Shown here: positions 25,274 to 36,424 of the stretch, in pieces
Position numbering within the stretch: the stretch's first letter is position 1
Layout: every line of letters begins with the position of its first letter
NCBI GenBank assembly: GCA_026988015.1
Contig: JALSMA010000039.1
Coordinates: 1-49,993, forward strand
Source: Desulfobulbaceae bacterium
Lineage (GTDB): Bacteria > Desulfobacterota > Desulfobulbia > Desulfobulbales > Desulfocapsaceae
Reading direction: 5' to 3'
DNA: 49,993 bases
Notes under the pieces: generated by a model
What the model was told of the DNA's origin: nothing
The model's input: the letters and a program-made list of their open reading frames with translations, nothing else
Databases searched by the model: none
Position numbers and translations under genes: made by a program

Positions 25274-25831
25274 ATGCGTCGTAAGTTGTTGAAATCCGAG
25301 AATTGTTATCTCCATGTGGTTGATCCGCAGGAAAGGCTGATGGCTCAGATTCATGAATCTGAGAGAGTTATTGGGACCATCAAAAAGATGGTGCGTTGCG
25401 CCGAAATTATTGGTATTCCAATTATTGCAAACACTCAGTACAAAAAAGGCCTTGGCCTTTATGTTGAGCCACTCGAAGAGCTGCTGGTGGATGTACCACG
25501 GCCTGATAAGGTAGAGTTTAACGCCATTGCCAATCCAGAAACTCTGGCCCTGGTAAATGATCTGGCGCCGACTGTTGATACTGCTCTTTTAGTGGGTGTC
25601 GAAACCCATATCTGTATTTATCAGACGGCCATGGGGCTGCTGGAAAAAGGAATTGTTCCCTGGGTAGTGGCGGATGGAGTCTCGTCACGCTCTGAAGTGA
25701 ACAGTCATTTTGGATTAGCGCATCTTCGTGATGTCGGAGCCATTGTCGTGCCAGCGGAAATGATCATCTATGAACTGTTGAAAAAGGCTGGTACTGCTGA
25801 GTTTAAGGCGGTACTTCCACATATTCTATAA
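25274..25831 (+). CDS. Isochorismatase/nicotinamidase-family hydrolase
   Basis: 185 residues. The cysteine-hydrolase triad is readable: Asp in HVVDPQERL, Lys in DKVEFNA, and the nucleophilic Cys in GVETHICIYQTA. The family cleaves amides or enol ethers (isochorismate, nicotinamide, N-carbamoyl compounds), and sequence alone does not say which substrate. There is no menaquinone, siderophore or NAD salvage gene beside it. The Shine-Dalgarno is modest. It ends 27 bp before alaS and may be cotranscribed with it. Confidence 0.85.
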   Translation: MRRKLLKSENCYLHVVDPQERLMAQIHESERVIGTIKKMVRCAEIIGIPIIANTQYKKGLGLYVEPLEELLVDVPRPDKVEFNAIANPETLALVNDLAPTVDTALLVGVETHICIYQTAMGLLEKGIVPWVVADGVSSRSEVNSHFGLAHLRDVGAIVVPAEMIIYELLKKAGTAEFKAVLPHIL

Positions 25832-25858
25832 ATCTTTAACAAAAATCACGTTATTATT

Positions 25859-28504
25859 ATGAAAGGAAAAGAAATACGCAGCCGTTTTATTGAATATTTT
25901 CAAAGAAATAATCACACCCAGGTGGAAAGTTCATCTCTGGTCCCACAGGATGATCCCACTCTGCTCTTTGTTAATGCCGGAATGGTGCAGTTCAAAACGG
26001 TGTTTATGGGAGAGGAAAAGCGTGATTATAACCGTGCTGTGACCAGTCAGAGGTGTGTGCGGGCGGGTGGAAAACATAATGATCTTGAAAACGTGGGCTA
26101 CACTGCCAGGCACCACACCTTTTTTGAGATGCTGGGTAACTTTTCTTTTGGCGATTACTTCAAAGAAGATGCCATCAGGTTTGCCTGGGAGTTTCTCATT
26201 AAAGAACTGAAGCTGCCTGCAGAACAGATGTGGATCTCTGTTTACACCGATGATGATGAGGCCTTTGAGCTGTGGGAGAAGGTAGAAGATCTGCCAAAGG
26301 GGCGAATTGTACGCCTTGGTGAAAAAGATAATTTCTGGGCCATGGGTGACACAGGGCCTTGTGGCCCATGTTCTGAAATTCATATTGATCAGGGACCAGA
26401 TACCGGTTGCGACAGGCCTGATTGTGCAGTTGGCTGTGATTGCGACCGCTTTCTGGAGCTTTGGAATCTTGTTTTTATGCAGTTTAACCGGTCTGTAGAT
26501 GGGACCATGACCCCATTGCCCCGGCCAAGTATTGATACTGGAATGGGGCTTGAGAGGGTGGCTGCTGTTCTCCAGGGAAAATTAAATAACTATGATACCG
26601 ATCTCTTTCAACCTGTAATTGCAAGACTGGAAGAGCTGTCAGGCAAGAGGTACCTTGCTGATCAAGCAGATACAACTGCTATGAGGGTGATCGCTGATCA
26701 TGCCAGGGCCACCACCTTCCTGGTGGCGGACGGGGTACTTCCTTCAAATGAAGGGCGGGGATACGTGTTGCGTCGAGTGATGCGTCGTGCCATCAGGTAT
26801 GGTCGTAACCTCGGTCTCAGCAAAGCATTTATGGATGCTGTGACTGCAGTGGTGACGGAGACAATGAAAGATGCTCATTCCCATCTTGAGGGTTGTGCAG
26901 ATCTGCTGGCTAAGGTGGTTACCAATGAAGAAATCCGTTTTAGCGAGACTCTGGAACATGGCCTGACCATACTTGATGAAGAGATTGACCGGCTCAACAA
27001 GGATGGTGATACCCTTATCAAAGGGGACTTTATTTTTAAACTCTATGATACCTTTGGCTTTCCAGTTGATATTGTCCGGGATGTTTCCCTGGAACGGGGG
27101 GTGGAATTTGATGCCGAGGGTTTTGAAGAGGCAATGGAGAAACAGCGCAGCCAGTCACGCGCATCGCGTAAGGGTGAAAATGTACGTCTACTTGGTCAGG
27201 GTGTGAAAGAACTCATTGAGAGGGGAGAAAAAAGTGAGTTTGTCGGGTATGACACACTGGAGAGTGAAGCTGAGGTTTACGGGCTGCTAAACAGTGAAGG
27301 ACAAGTGGTGGATCAGCTTGACGTCGGAATGGATGGGCAGCTTTTTGTGAGCAGGACACCATTTTATGCCGAGTCCGGTGGTCAGGCGGGTGATAAGGGA
27401 AAACTCTTCTGGGATGGTGGTGAGGCTGAAATCCTGACCACTGTGACAGAGGGTGAGGGGATCATCCTGCACGCACTCAAGGTGACCAAGGGGACTTTGC
27501 AAAGAGGAGGTACTGTGACGCTGCTGGTCACCAGGAGTGATCGCAATGATACAGCAGCCAATCATACAGCGACCCACCTTTTGCAGGCAGCCTTGAAAGA
27601 ACTCCTCGGGGACCACGTGAAACAGGCAGGATCGCTGGTGACTCCTGACAGGCTGCGTTTTGACTTTACCCATTTCTCGCAATTGAGTCGTGAGGAAAAG
27701 GAGGCGATAGAGCGCCGGGTGAATGAGAAGATTCGCGAAAATATCGTCAGCAATACTGCACTCCTTAATCGTGATCAGGCGATAGAGGAGGGTGCCACAG
27801 CTCTTTTTGGTGAAAAATATGGGGACTCTGTACGGGTGGTGAGTCTGGGAGATTTTTCCAAAGAACTCTGTGGTGGAACCCATGTGCCGGCAACCGGAGG
27901 AATCGGACTCTTCCGGATCGTCAGTGAAGGAGGTATAGCAGCTGGCGTACGGAGGATTGAGGCTGTTACCGGACGCGCCGCCCAGGCGCAGGTACAGGAT
28001 ATGGCCCGGCGGGAACAGGATCTGTGCGAGATGTTGAATGTGCAGCCTAAAAATGTACTTGAACGTCTGGAAGCTCTTTCTGCAGCAAACAGAAAGCTTG
28101 AAAAACAGGTGGCGGAGTTGTCCACCCAGCTTGCCACATCAGATCTTGGTGAACTCCTTGGGGGTGTGCAGGAGGTAAATGGGATAAAAGTTGTTGCCGC
28201 AGTGATCCCGTTGGATTCTCCCAAAACATTGCGTGAGGTAGGTGATAAGGTCCGTGATGAGATGGGAAGTGGGGTTGCGGTCCTGGCCGGTGAAATCAAC
28301 TCCAAGGCAGCTCTTCTCGCAATAGTTTCAAAGGATCTTACAAAACGTATTAAAGCTGGTGATCTTGTGAATAAAGTTGCTGCTGTTGTGGGTGGGAAAG
28401 GTGGCGGTCGTCCAGATATGGCGCAGGCAGGAGGGAGCATGCCGGACAAACTGAATGAGGCCATTTCAGCAGTCGCCGATCATGTGCGTGAACTGTTAAA
28501 TTAA
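25859..28504 (+). CDS. alaS: Alanyl-tRNA synthetase
   Basis: 881 residues, full length. Class II aminoacylation domain at the N-terminus (EIRSRFIEYF, RCVRAGGKHNDLENVG, FFEMLGNFSFGDYFK), editing domain with the zinc/catalytic motifs NHTATHLLQ around residue 566 and ELCGGTHV later on, and the C-terminal C-Ala domain with GGGRPDMAQAGG. Charges tRNA-Ala and clears mis-acylated Ser/Gly. The start is fixed by family homology, but there is no recognisable Shine-Dalgarno in the AT-rich stretch before it, which is unusual for this window. Confidence 0.98.
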   Translation: MKGKEIRSRFIEYFQRNNHTQVESSSLVPQDDPTLLFVNAGMVQFKTVFMGEEKRDYNRAVTSQRCVRAGGKHNDLENVGYTARHHTFFEMLGNFSFGDYFKEDAIRFAWEFLIKELKLPAEQMWISVYTDDDEAFELWEKVEDLPKGRIVRLGEKDNFWAMGDTGPCGPCSEIHIDQGPDTGCDRPDCAVGCDCDRFLELWNLVFMQFNRSVDGTMTPLPRPSIDTGMGLERVAAVLQGKLNNYDTDLFQPVIARLEELSGKRYLADQADTTAMRVIADHARATTFLVADGVLPSNEGRGYVLRRVMRRAIRYGRNLGLSKAFMDAVTAVVTETMKDAHSHLEGCADLLAKVVTNEEIRFSETLEHGLTILDEEIDRLNKDGDTLIKGDFIFKLYDTFGFPVDIVRDVSLERGVEFDAEGFEEAMEKQRSQSRASRKGENVRLLGQGVKELIERGEKSEFVGYDTLESEAEVYGLLNSEGQVVDQLDVGMDGQLFVSRTPFYAESGGQAGDKGKLFWDGGEAEILTTVTEGEGIILHALKVTKGTLQRGGTVTLLVTRSDRNDTAANHTATHLLQAALKELLGDHVKQAGSLVTPDRLRFDFTHFSQLSREEKEAIERRVNEKIRENIVSNTALLNRDQAIEEGATALFGEKYGDSVRVVSLGDFSKELCGGTHVPATGGIGLFRIVSEGGIAAGVRRIEAVTGRAAQAQVQDMARREQDLCEMLNVQPKNVLERLEALSAANRKLEKQVAELSTQLATSDLGELLGGVQEVNGIKVVAAVIPLDSPKTLREVGDKVRDEMGSGVAVLAGEINSKAALLAIVSKDLTKRIKAGDLVNKVAAVVGGKGGGRPDMAQAGGSMPDKLNEAISAVADHVRELLN

Positions 28505-28601
28505 AATTGGCAGTATGTTAACCGGATGAAATAGAGAAACTTTTTTTGTAAAGTGGCGCCGAAACGGTAAAATTTAGGTCGGCGATATTTCTATAAAAAA
28601 G

Positions 28602-28630
28602 TTGACAGTAATGCATATATGCGTTACAAC
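28602..28630 (+). promoter_or_regulatory. Candidate sigma70 promoter of the atp operon
   Basis: TTGACA at 28602-28607, 17-bp spacer containing the palindrome GCATATATGC, and TACAAC at 28625-28630. It lies 73 bp upstream of the first ATP synthase gene, in the 198-bp gap after alaS. Confidence 0.6.
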
Positions 28631-28702
28631 CGTTTTTCGTGTTGTGAATCACCATTCATTTTGGGCGATTTTTTTGAGTTATCTTAGCTAGGAGCAGAGA
28701 AA

Positions 28703-29128
28703 ATGGTTTCAATGGATATCACCCTGTTTCTTCAGATCGTAAATGCTTTCGTTCTGATGTTTCTTCTTAATGGAATCATCTATAAGCCGGTTCTGAAGAT
28801 ATTAAAGGAAAGGGCCACGAAGTTGCAAAGCATGCGTGATGAGGTGACTAAGTACGAGGACAACGCCCGCAGACGCCAGGAAGAAGTTGATAAAAAAATT
28901 CACAAGGCCTCGACCCAGGCCAAGGCTGCGCTTGATAACGCTCGCGCCGGGGCGAAGGCTGCCGGAGAGGAAAAACTCGCTGCCATAAAAGCTGAAGCTG
29001 ATGCTAAAAAAGATAAACAGTTGGCAGATATCAAGGCCCAGTTCGATGCTGCTCGTAAAGAGCTGCAAGCGGGACTTGATGGATTTGCAACTGCCATGGC
29101 AGGAAAAATTTTGGGAAGGAGTCTGTAA
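28703..29128 (+). CDS. atpF': ATP synthase Fo subunit b'
   Basis: 141 residues: one N-terminal membrane helix (ITLFLQIVNAFVLMFLLNGIIYKP) followed by a long Ala/Lys/Glu-rich helix, the peripheral-stalk design of b-type subunits. It is short and sits immediately before a second b-type gene, which marks it as b'. AGGAGCAGAG precedes the ATG. It is the first gene of the operon and ends 2 bp before atpF. Confidence 0.9.
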   Translation: MVSMDITLFLQIVNAFVLMFLLNGIIYKPVLKILKERATKLQSMRDEVTKYEDNARRRQEEVDKKIHKASTQAKAALDNARAGAKAAGEEKLAAIKAEADAKKDKQLADIKAQFDAARKELQAGLDGFATAMAGKILGRSL

Positions 29129-29130
29129 GG

Positions 29131-29907
29131 ATGAGGGAGATGAAGCGAACAATCGGGACGGGTGCACTGGTTGCGCTTCTCCTGTGGTTTGCCCTGGCAG
29201 CTGGGAGTGTCTGGGCATCAGGCCATGGGGAGCAAGCGATTACTGGTGAAGGAATGCCTACTGCGGATGTCCATGAGGCAACCGTTATGGCGGGTGAAGC
29301 GAATGCCGGGCATGCAGTGGTTCAGGATCATGCTGCAGAGGTTGCTGCCATTCATGGCGAAGAGGCTGCCGCTGGTGGTCATGGCGCGGCTGCAGGTGCC
29401 CATGGTAAACCGGATAGTCTTTCTCCGGCCAAACTGAAAGATCTTGGCTTCAGGATAATAAACTTTATCGTTCTTCTCATTATTCTGGTGAAATTTGGTG
29501 CTAAGCCAATTGCAAACGGACTAGGAGCACGTCGGAAACAGATTCGGGAAGAGATCGAAGAGCTCGAAGCAAAGAAAGTCAATGCGGAAAAAGAGTACAA
29601 AGAGTTCTCTGCAAAGCTTGAATCTGTGGAAAAAGACGTTGGCAGTATTGTTGAGAAAGCAGTGGCTCAGGCGGAAATAGAGAAAACCAGAATCATAGAA
29701 GCAGCTGAAAAGTCTGCCGAAGATATCAAGCGTTCTGCTGAAATGGCAATTGCCAACGAGGTTACTGCTGCGAAACGTACCCTGAAAGTTGAAGTCACTG
29801 AGCAGGCGGCGGTTATGGCTGAAGAGTTAATCATTAAGAATCTGACAGCTGACGATCAGGTCAAGATTATCGAAGATTACTTAGATAAAGTAGGGGCCGT
29901 ACAGTGA
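29131..29907 (+). CDS. atpF: ATP synthase Fo subunit b with a signal-peptide-like, His-rich extension
   Basis: 258 residues, long for subunit b (usually ~160). Residues ~4-30 are a signal-peptide-like stretch ending SVWASGHG. Residues ~31-95 are rich in Ala, Gly, Glu and His (for example AAGGHGAAAGAHGKP). The true stalk begins around residue 105 with the membrane helix LGFRIINFIVLLIILVKFGA, followed by a charged coiled-coil (EEIEELEAKKVNAEKEYKE). Geobacter-type b subunits also start with a signal-like segment and a short His-containing stretch, as I recall; here the stretch is much longer. AAGGAG is 9 nt before the ATG. Its stop overlaps the atpH start. Confidence 0.92.
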   Translation: MREMKRTIGTGALVALLLWFALAAGSVWASGHGEQAITGEGMPTADVHEATVMAGEANAGHAVVQDHAAEVAAIHGEEAAAGGHGAAAGAHGKPDSLSPAKLKDLGFRIINFIVLLIILVKFGAKPIANGLGARRKQIREEIEELEAKKVNAEKEYKEFSAKLESVEKDVGSIVEKAVAQAEIEKTRIIEAAEKSAEDIKRSAEMAIANEVTAAKRTLKVEVTEQAAVMAEELIIKNLTADDQVKIIEDYLDKVGAVQ

Positions 29908-30449
29908 AACAGATAATTTTAGCAAGACGATACGCAAAAGCGCTCTTTGCTGTGGGCAAAGAGGAAGGAAAATATGAGGAGTACAGTGCAGCTCTTCAGG
30001 GGCTTGCAGAGGTTTATGCCTCCGATGTGGGACTGGCAGATTCACTGACAAATCCCCTTTACCCAATGGACGTGAGATCAAAGGTCATGGAAGGTGTTGT
30101 TGCTTCCATGGGAGTTGATAGCGTTATGAGTAAATTTCTCAACCTGTTGGTGGAGAAAAAACGTGCTGGAGTTCTTCCTGAGATAGCTGAAGAATTTCAG
30201 ATCATGGTTGACGAAGAACAGAATGTCAGTCACGGCAGCGTGGTCTCGGCAGTAGAGTTGAGTGATGAATTGCAGGCCAAAGTGCAGGCAACATTAGAAA
30301 AGCTTACTGGCAAGAAGGTGGAACTGACAACAAGCGTAGATCCTTCAATCATTGGTGGTGTAATTGCCAAAGTTGGTGATCTTGAACTAGATGGCAGTAT
30401 TAAAACACAACTTGCAAGTTTAAAAGATTCCATAAAGGGGAGAGAGTAG
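29904..30449 (+). CDS. atpH: ATP synthase F1 subunit delta
   Basis: 181 residues. The family is recognised from the N-terminal [21 protein letters not shown], the helical middle domain, and the C-terminal [22 protein letters not shown]. It joins the peripheral stalk to the top of F1. It begins with GTG overlapping the atpF stop (GTGA), so it is translationally coupled, and ends 2 bp before atpA. Confidence 0.96.
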   Translation: MKQIILARRYAKALFAVGKEEGKYEEYSAALQGLAEVYASDVGLADSLTNPLYPMDVRSKVMEGVVASMGVDSVMSKFLNLLVEKKRAGVLPEIAEEFQIMVDEEQNVSHGSVVSAVELSDELQAKVQATLEKLTGKKVELTTSVDPSIIGGVIAKVGDLELDGSIKTQLASLKDSIKGRE

Positions 30450-30451
30450 AA

Positions 30452-31975
30452 ATGCAAATCAAAGCCGAAGAAATCAGTCAGATTATAAAAGATCAGATTG
30501 GTGAGTACGAAACCAGTATTGACCTGAATGAGACCGGTACCGTTATCTCCGTTGGTGATGGTATTGCACGTGTTTACGGAGTCCAGAATTGTATGGCCAT
30601 GGAACTTCTTGAGTTCTCTGGTGGAATAATGGGACTTGCCCTCAACCTTGAGGAAGATAATGTGGGTTGTGCCATTCTTGGTTCTGTGACAGGGATTAAA
30701 GAGGGTGACCTAGTTAAGCGTACTGGGAAAATAGCTGAGGTTCCGGTTGGACCTGAAATGGAAGGTCGTGTTGTTGATGGTATTGGTTTTCCCATCGATG
30801 GTCAGGGAGACATCAATGCGAAACTCTCTTCTAAAATTGAGGTTCTTGCTCCAGGTGTTATTGCCCGTAAGGGTGTTCATGAGCCATGTTACACAGGTGC
30901 AAAGGCAGTTGATGCCATGACTCCAGTTGGACGTGGACAGCGAGAGTTGGTTATTGGCGATCGTCAGATCGGTAAGACAGCCCTTTGTGTAGACGCAATC
31001 ATCGCCCAGAAAGATACCGACGTTCACTGTATCTATGTAGCTGTTGGTCAGAAAAAATCAACCGTTGCTCTTGTTGTTGAAGCGCTTAGAAAGCATGGTG
31101 CCATGGAATACACCACTGTTGTTGCAGCATGTGCCTCTGATCCTGCACCAATGCAGTACATTGCGCCATTTGCGGGCACATCCATGGGCGAATATTTTCG
31201 CGATAATGGTCAGCATGCACTGATTGTTTATGATGATCTTTCAAAACAGGCAGTTGCCTATCGTGAGCTTTCACTGCTGCTTCGTCGTCCACCAGGACGT
31301 GAAGCATATCCTGGAGATATTTTCTTTAACCATTCCCGTCTCCTTGAGCGTTCCTCCAAGGTAAACGATGAGCTTGGTGCCGGTTCTCTTACTGCGCTGC
31401 CCATCATCGAAACCCAGGCTGGTGACGTTTCTGCATTTATTCCCACAAACGTTATTTCCATTACAGACGGCCAGGTTTACCTTGAGCCCAATCTGTTCTT
31501 CTCAGGTGTCCGTCCAGCCATTAATGTCGGGCTCTCCGTATCCCGTGTAGGTGGCGCCGCTCAGGTAAAAGCCATGAAGCAGGTTGCAGGAACTCTGCGT
31601 CTTGATCTTGCCCAGTATCGTGAGCTTGCAGCCTTTGCAGCCTTTGGCTCTGATCTGGATGCTGCAACTCAGGCACAGCTTACTCGTGGTGAGCGTCTCG
31701 TTGAGATTCTAAAACAACCTCAGTATTCCCCGTTGTCAATGGAGAAACAGGTTACCATTCTTTATGCAGGTGCAAATGGATACCTTGATTCTCTTCCTGT
31801 AGAAACCATGCGGGACTATGAGGATGAGATGTTTGCATATATTGATTCCAATGATCCCTCAATCTTTGCTGACCTCAAAGAGCAGGAAGAATTCACAGAT
31901 GCCATTAAAGAAAAACTGAATAAAGCACTTGATGCATTCGGTGAAACTTTTAAGGCAACCAAGGGTCTCAAATAA
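30452..31975 (+). CDS. atpA: ATP synthase F1 subunit alpha
   Basis: 507 residues. P-loop [10 protein letters not shown] near residue 170, the alpha-specific QKKSTVA stretch, and [17 protein letters not shown] near residue 365 as the ATPase alpha/beta signature. Provides the non-catalytic nucleotide sites of F1. GGGGAGAG precedes the ATG. Confidence 0.98.
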   Translation: MQIKAEEISQIIKDQIGEYETSIDLNETGTVISVGDGIARVYGVQNCMAMELLEFSGGIMGLALNLEEDNVGCAILGSVTGIKEGDLVKRTGKIAEVPVGPEMEGRVVDGIGFPIDGQGDINAKLSSKIEVLAPGVIARKGVHEPCYTGAKAVDAMTPVGRGQRELVIGDRQIGKTALCVDAIIAQKDTDVHCIYVAVGQKKSTVALVVEALRKHGAMEYTTVVAACASDPAPMQYIAPFAGTSMGEYFRDNGQHALIVYDDLSKQAVAYRELSLLLRRPPGREAYPGDIFFNHSRLLERSSKVNDELGAGSLTALPIIETQAGDVSAFIPTNVISITDGQVYLEPNLFFSGVRPAINVGLSVSRVGGAAQVKAMKQVAGTLRLDLAQYRELAAFAAFGSDLDAATQAQLTRGERLVEILKQPQYSPLSMEKQVTILYAGANGYLDSLPVETMRDYEDEMFAYIDSNDPSIFADLKEQEEFTDAIKEKLNKALDAFGETFKATKGLK

Positions 31976-31993
31976 TAGAGGGGGACGCTTGAT

Positions 31994-32869
31994 ATGCCCA
32001 GTTTAAAAGACGTTCAAGATAAGATCGTTGGTGTCAAAAAGACAGCACAGATCACATCAGCCATGAATATGGTTGCCTCGGCTAAGCTCCGTGGCGCTCA
32101 GGATAAGATGGAAAAATTCCGTCCTTATGCTGACAAATTCAATGAGGCTATGTCAAATCTGTCAGGTGGAGGTAACACCGATGCTTTCCCCCTTATGGAA
32201 GTAAGGGATGTAAAGAATGTTGAAATCGTAGTTATTACATCTGACAGAGGACTCTGTGGCTCTTTTAATGCCAATATTGTTAAGCTCGCCAATGCGAAAA
32301 TGCGCGAGTATGAGGCAGAAGGAAAAAACGTAAACTTCGTCTGTGTAGGAAAAAAAGCAAATCAGTCACTGAAGAAGACAGGCAAAGTTCGCACCCGGTT
32401 CCTTGACATCATGGCTGATTTTCAGATGTTTAATGCCCGGGAAATTGCCCAGGATGTGGCTACCAATTTTCTCAATGGCTCATCTGATAAAGTGGAAGTT
32501 TTATATGGTCATTTTCAATCAGTTGCTGTGCAGAGACCTGTTGCTCAGGATATGCTCCCCATTACTCCCATTGAGGAAGAGGATGGAGCTGCAGAAAAAC
32601 AGGAGATTGGTGATTACATTTATGAGCCTTCAACAGAAGAGATCATGGATGTTATGCAGCCATTGTACCTGAACGTAATTATCTACAATGCCATGCTTCA
32701 GGTTGGTGCCTCCGAGCATGCTGCCCGTATGACTGCCATGGATAACGCAACAAACGCATGTAAGGATATTGTTAGTGATCTGACCCTTGTATACAACAAG
32801 GCCAGGCAGGCAGCAGTTACCGGCGAATTGATGGATATTGTCGGCGGTGCCGAGGCCCTTAAGGGATAA
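31994..32869 (+). CDS. atpG: ATP synthase F1 subunit gamma
   Basis: 291 residues. N-terminal helix MPSLKDVQDKIVGVKKTAQI followed by MNMVASAKLR, the conserved ITSDRGLCGSFNANI in the Rossmann-like part, and a C-terminal helix RMTAMDNATNACKDIV with family signature. It is the central rotor shaft inside the alpha/beta hexamer. Lies 18 bp after atpA. Confidence 0.97.
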   Translation: MPSLKDVQDKIVGVKKTAQITSAMNMVASAKLRGAQDKMEKFRPYADKFNEAMSNLSGGGNTDAFPLMEVRDVKNVEIVVITSDRGLCGSFNANIVKLANAKMREYEAEGKNVNFVCVGKKANQSLKKTGKVRTRFLDIMADFQMFNAREIAQDVATNFLNGSSDKVEVLYGHFQSVAVQRPVAQDMLPITPIEEEDGAAEKQEIGDYIYEPSTEEIMDVMQPLYLNVIIYNAMLQVGASEHAARMTAMDNATNACKDIVSDLTLVYNKARQAAVTGELMDIVGGAEALKG

Positions 32870-32896
32870 TAACCATACGCAAATTTTCTTTTTTAA

Positions 32897-34336
<1,440 letters not shown>

Positions 34337-34365
34337 GTTAACTGATAAGTATACGAGGATAAATC

Positions 34366-34779
34366 ATGGCGCAACAAATACATTTAGAAGTAGTGACTCC
34401 GTCTGGAGCTGTTGTTAACGAGGAAGTTGATATCGTTAACGCACCCGGATATGGTGGTGACTTTGGTGTGTTGGCCAATCATGCTCCTTTCCTTTCCACC
34501 ATTAAGATAGGACTTTTGACCTACGAACAGGGTAAAGATCGTCATAATCTTATGATCAGCGGTGGTTTTTCCGAGGTTTCCAATAACAAGATCACCTTTC
34601 TTGTTGAGAGTGCCGAATTTGGAAAAGAAATTAATGTAGATAGAGCAATGAAGGCTAAAGAGCGTGCAGAAAAGCGTCTTGCACAGGCTGCAGCTCAGGG
34701 TGATAACTTTAATCAGGCAAGGGCTGAGGCAGCCCTTCAGCGTGCCCTTGCACGAATCAAGGCAGCTAAGATTGCCTGA
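34366..34779 (+). CDS. atpC: ATP synthase F1 subunit epsilon
   Basis: 137 residues: N-terminal beta-sandwich ([33 protein letters not shown]) and a C-terminal two-helix domain ([33 protein letters not shown]) that can inhibit ATP hydrolysis. It is the last gene of the cluster, with a strong terminator 20 bp downstream. The a and c subunits (atpB, atpE) are not in the window. Confidence 0.96.
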   Translation: MAQQIHLEVVTPSGAVVNEEVDIVNAPGYGGDFGVLANHAPFLSTIKIGLLTYEQGKDRHNLMISGGFSEVSNNKITFLVESAEFGKEINVDRAMKAKERAEKRLAQAAAQGDNFNQARAEAALQRALARIKAAKIA

Positions 34780-34801
34780 TTAAGTAATTTATTGTAATAT
34801 G

Positions 34802-34834
34802 AAAAGGTCGTCCTTTGGGACGACCTTTTTTTTT
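34802..34834 (+). terminator. Rho-independent terminator of the atp operon
   Basis: Perfect 12-bp stem AAAAGGTCGTCC / GGACGACCTTTT, TTTG loop, then further T residues. Textbook terminator, 22 bp after atpC. Confidence 0.95.
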
Positions 34835-34889
34835 ACCTTTTTGTATCACTAATTTTGATATCTTCAATTCATTCTTTTGAGGTGTTTTT

Positions 34890-36311
34890 ATGAAAGCTAA
34901 GGAACGCATGGCAATAGCCAGGCAGATGCCAGTTGAAATGACTCCGGCAGAGCGTGTTAAAAATTTTGATGAAATAGTTTCTGGTTACAGTGAGTCCACA
35001 GCAATTCTTGAAGCAGAGCGTTGTCTGCAGTGTAAAAAACCATCCTGTAGGAAAGGATGTCCAATTCATAATGATATTCCAGCTTTCATTGCGTTGCTTC
35101 GTGAAAAACGGTTTGAAGAGGCCTATTGGAAAATCCGTGAGACTTCATCCATGCCTGCAGTGTGTTCCAGGGTGTGTCCCCACGAATTTCAGTGTGAAGG
35201 TTCATGTGTTCGAGGAAAGGGCAAAGGACAGTCTGTTGCTATCGGGATGCTTGAACGTTTTGTTGCCGACTGGGTGGTTGATAATAATAAGAATATGGAC
35301 ACCGAATGTGCAATTCCTGGTGATAAAAAGGTTGCTATTATAGGGTCAGGTCCTGCAGGAATGACTGTAGCGTATCATCTCGCCCATAAGGGCATTCCCT
35401 GCACTATTTTTGAATCACTTCCTGTTTATGGAGGAATGCTCACCGTTGGCATTCCTGCATTCAGGCTTCCAAGGGATATCATTGAAGCCGAAATAAGAGC
35501 CTTGAAAAGTTGTGGTGTTACCTTGCACACCAATGTGGTAATTGGTAAAGATAAGACCATAGAAGACCTACGTTCTGAGGGTTTTGATGCGATCTTTAAT
35601 GGTGTTGGGGCACATGCAAGTCGTAAACTGGGTCTTGATAATGAGGAGACTACAGAGGGTGTACTTCACGGAGTAGATTATCTGAGACGCATTAATCTAG
35701 GGGAAGATCTTGATCTTGGAAAAAAGGTGGTTGTTGTTGGTGGTGGAAATGTTGCAATTGATGTTGCAAGAACCGCACTTCGCTATGGATCTAAAGATGT
35801 TTTTATCCTGTATCGGCGAAGTCGTGAGGAAATGCCTGCATCTGTGGCCGAGATACATCATCTTGAGGAGGAGGGCGTGCGCATAGAGTTTCTTGCAGCT
35901 CCCATTACCATACATTCAGAGAATGGAAAACTGACCAGAGTCGAATGTGTCCGCATGGAGCTCGGTGAACCTGATGAGTCAGGCCGACGCCGCCCCGTTG
36001 TTCAAAAAGATTCCAATTTTATGATTGAGGCGGATTCCATTGTTCCTGCAATCAGTCAGAATGTTGACCATACTGCTGATAAGGGAATTGATGTTGAGTT
36101 GATGTCCTGGGGAACATATCATACTGATCCGAGAACTCTCCAGACATCCCTTGAGTATATGTTTGCTGGTGGTGATAATGTACTCGGTCCTCAGACTGCT
36201 GCAAAGGCAGTATTTCAGGGGAAGGTTGCAGCCGAATCCATTGAACGGTATCTCAACGGCCAGGATCTGAAGGAAGATCGTGAGTTCCTTTGTGATCAGA
36301 TTGACTGGTAG
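34890..36311 (+). CDS. GltD/NfnB-type NAD(P)-dependent flavoprotein oxidoreductase
   Basis: 473 residues. Cysteine clusters for two [4Fe-4S] centres lie in the first ~110 residues (RCLQCKKPSCRKGCP; CSRVCPHEFQCEGSC). An FAD Rossmann fold follows (AIIGSGPAGMTVAYHLA) and an NAD(P) fold (VVVVGGGNVAIDVARTA). The C-terminal FAGGDNVLGPQTAAKAV closes the FAD domain. This matches the small subunit of glutamate synthase and the large subunit of NADH-dependent ferredoxin:NADP oxidoreductase (NfnB). Neither gltB nor nfnA is next to it, so it could be a homomeric GltA-like enzyme or pair with a distant partner. GAGG lies 9 nt before the ATG. Confidence 0.85.
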   Translation: MKAKERMAIARQMPVEMTPAERVKNFDEIVSGYSESTAILEAERCLQCKKPSCRKGCPIHNDIPAFIALLREKRFEEAYWKIRETSSMPAVCSRVCPHEFQCEGSCVRGKGKGQSVAIGMLERFVADWVVDNNKNMDTECAIPGDKKVAIIGSGPAGMTVAYHLAHKGIPCTIFESLPVYGGMLTVGIPAFRLPRDIIEAEIRALKSCGVTLHTNVVIGKDKTIEDLRSEGFDAIFNGVGAHASRKLGLDNEETTEGVLHGVDYLRRINLGEDLDLGKKVVVVGGGNVAIDVARTALRYGSKDVFILYRRSREEMPASVAEIHHLEEEGVRIEFLAAPITIHSENGKLTRVECVRMELGEPDESGRRRPVVQKDSNFMIEADSIVPAISQNVDHTADKGIDVELMSWGTYHTDPRTLQTSLEYMFAGGDNVLGPQTAAKAVFQGKVAAESIERYLNGQDLKEDREFLCDQIDW

Positions 36312-36340
36312 ATACTTAGCACCTATATCAGTCTACATCT

Positions 36341-36374
36341 ATTCCCGGTCCCTCAATGGGACCTGGAATTTTTG
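36341..36374 (+). terminator. Terminator between convergent genes
   Basis: Long stem: ATTCC plus GGTCCC pairing with GGGACC plus GGAAT, one internal mismatch, TCAAT loop, followed by TTTTTGG. It lies 30 bp after the flavoprotein stop. On the minus strand it is 51 bp beyond the amidase stop and could serve both directions. Confidence 0.8.
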
Positions 36375-36424
36375 GTTGTATGGTTTGGTTCAGGGAGGAG
36401 TTAACTGGGGTGGCGTGCTGGAGG

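Noticed and set aside
27775..28464. A 229-codon frame antisense to alaS
   Set aside because: Ser/Arg/Pro-rich shadow frame with no start signal.
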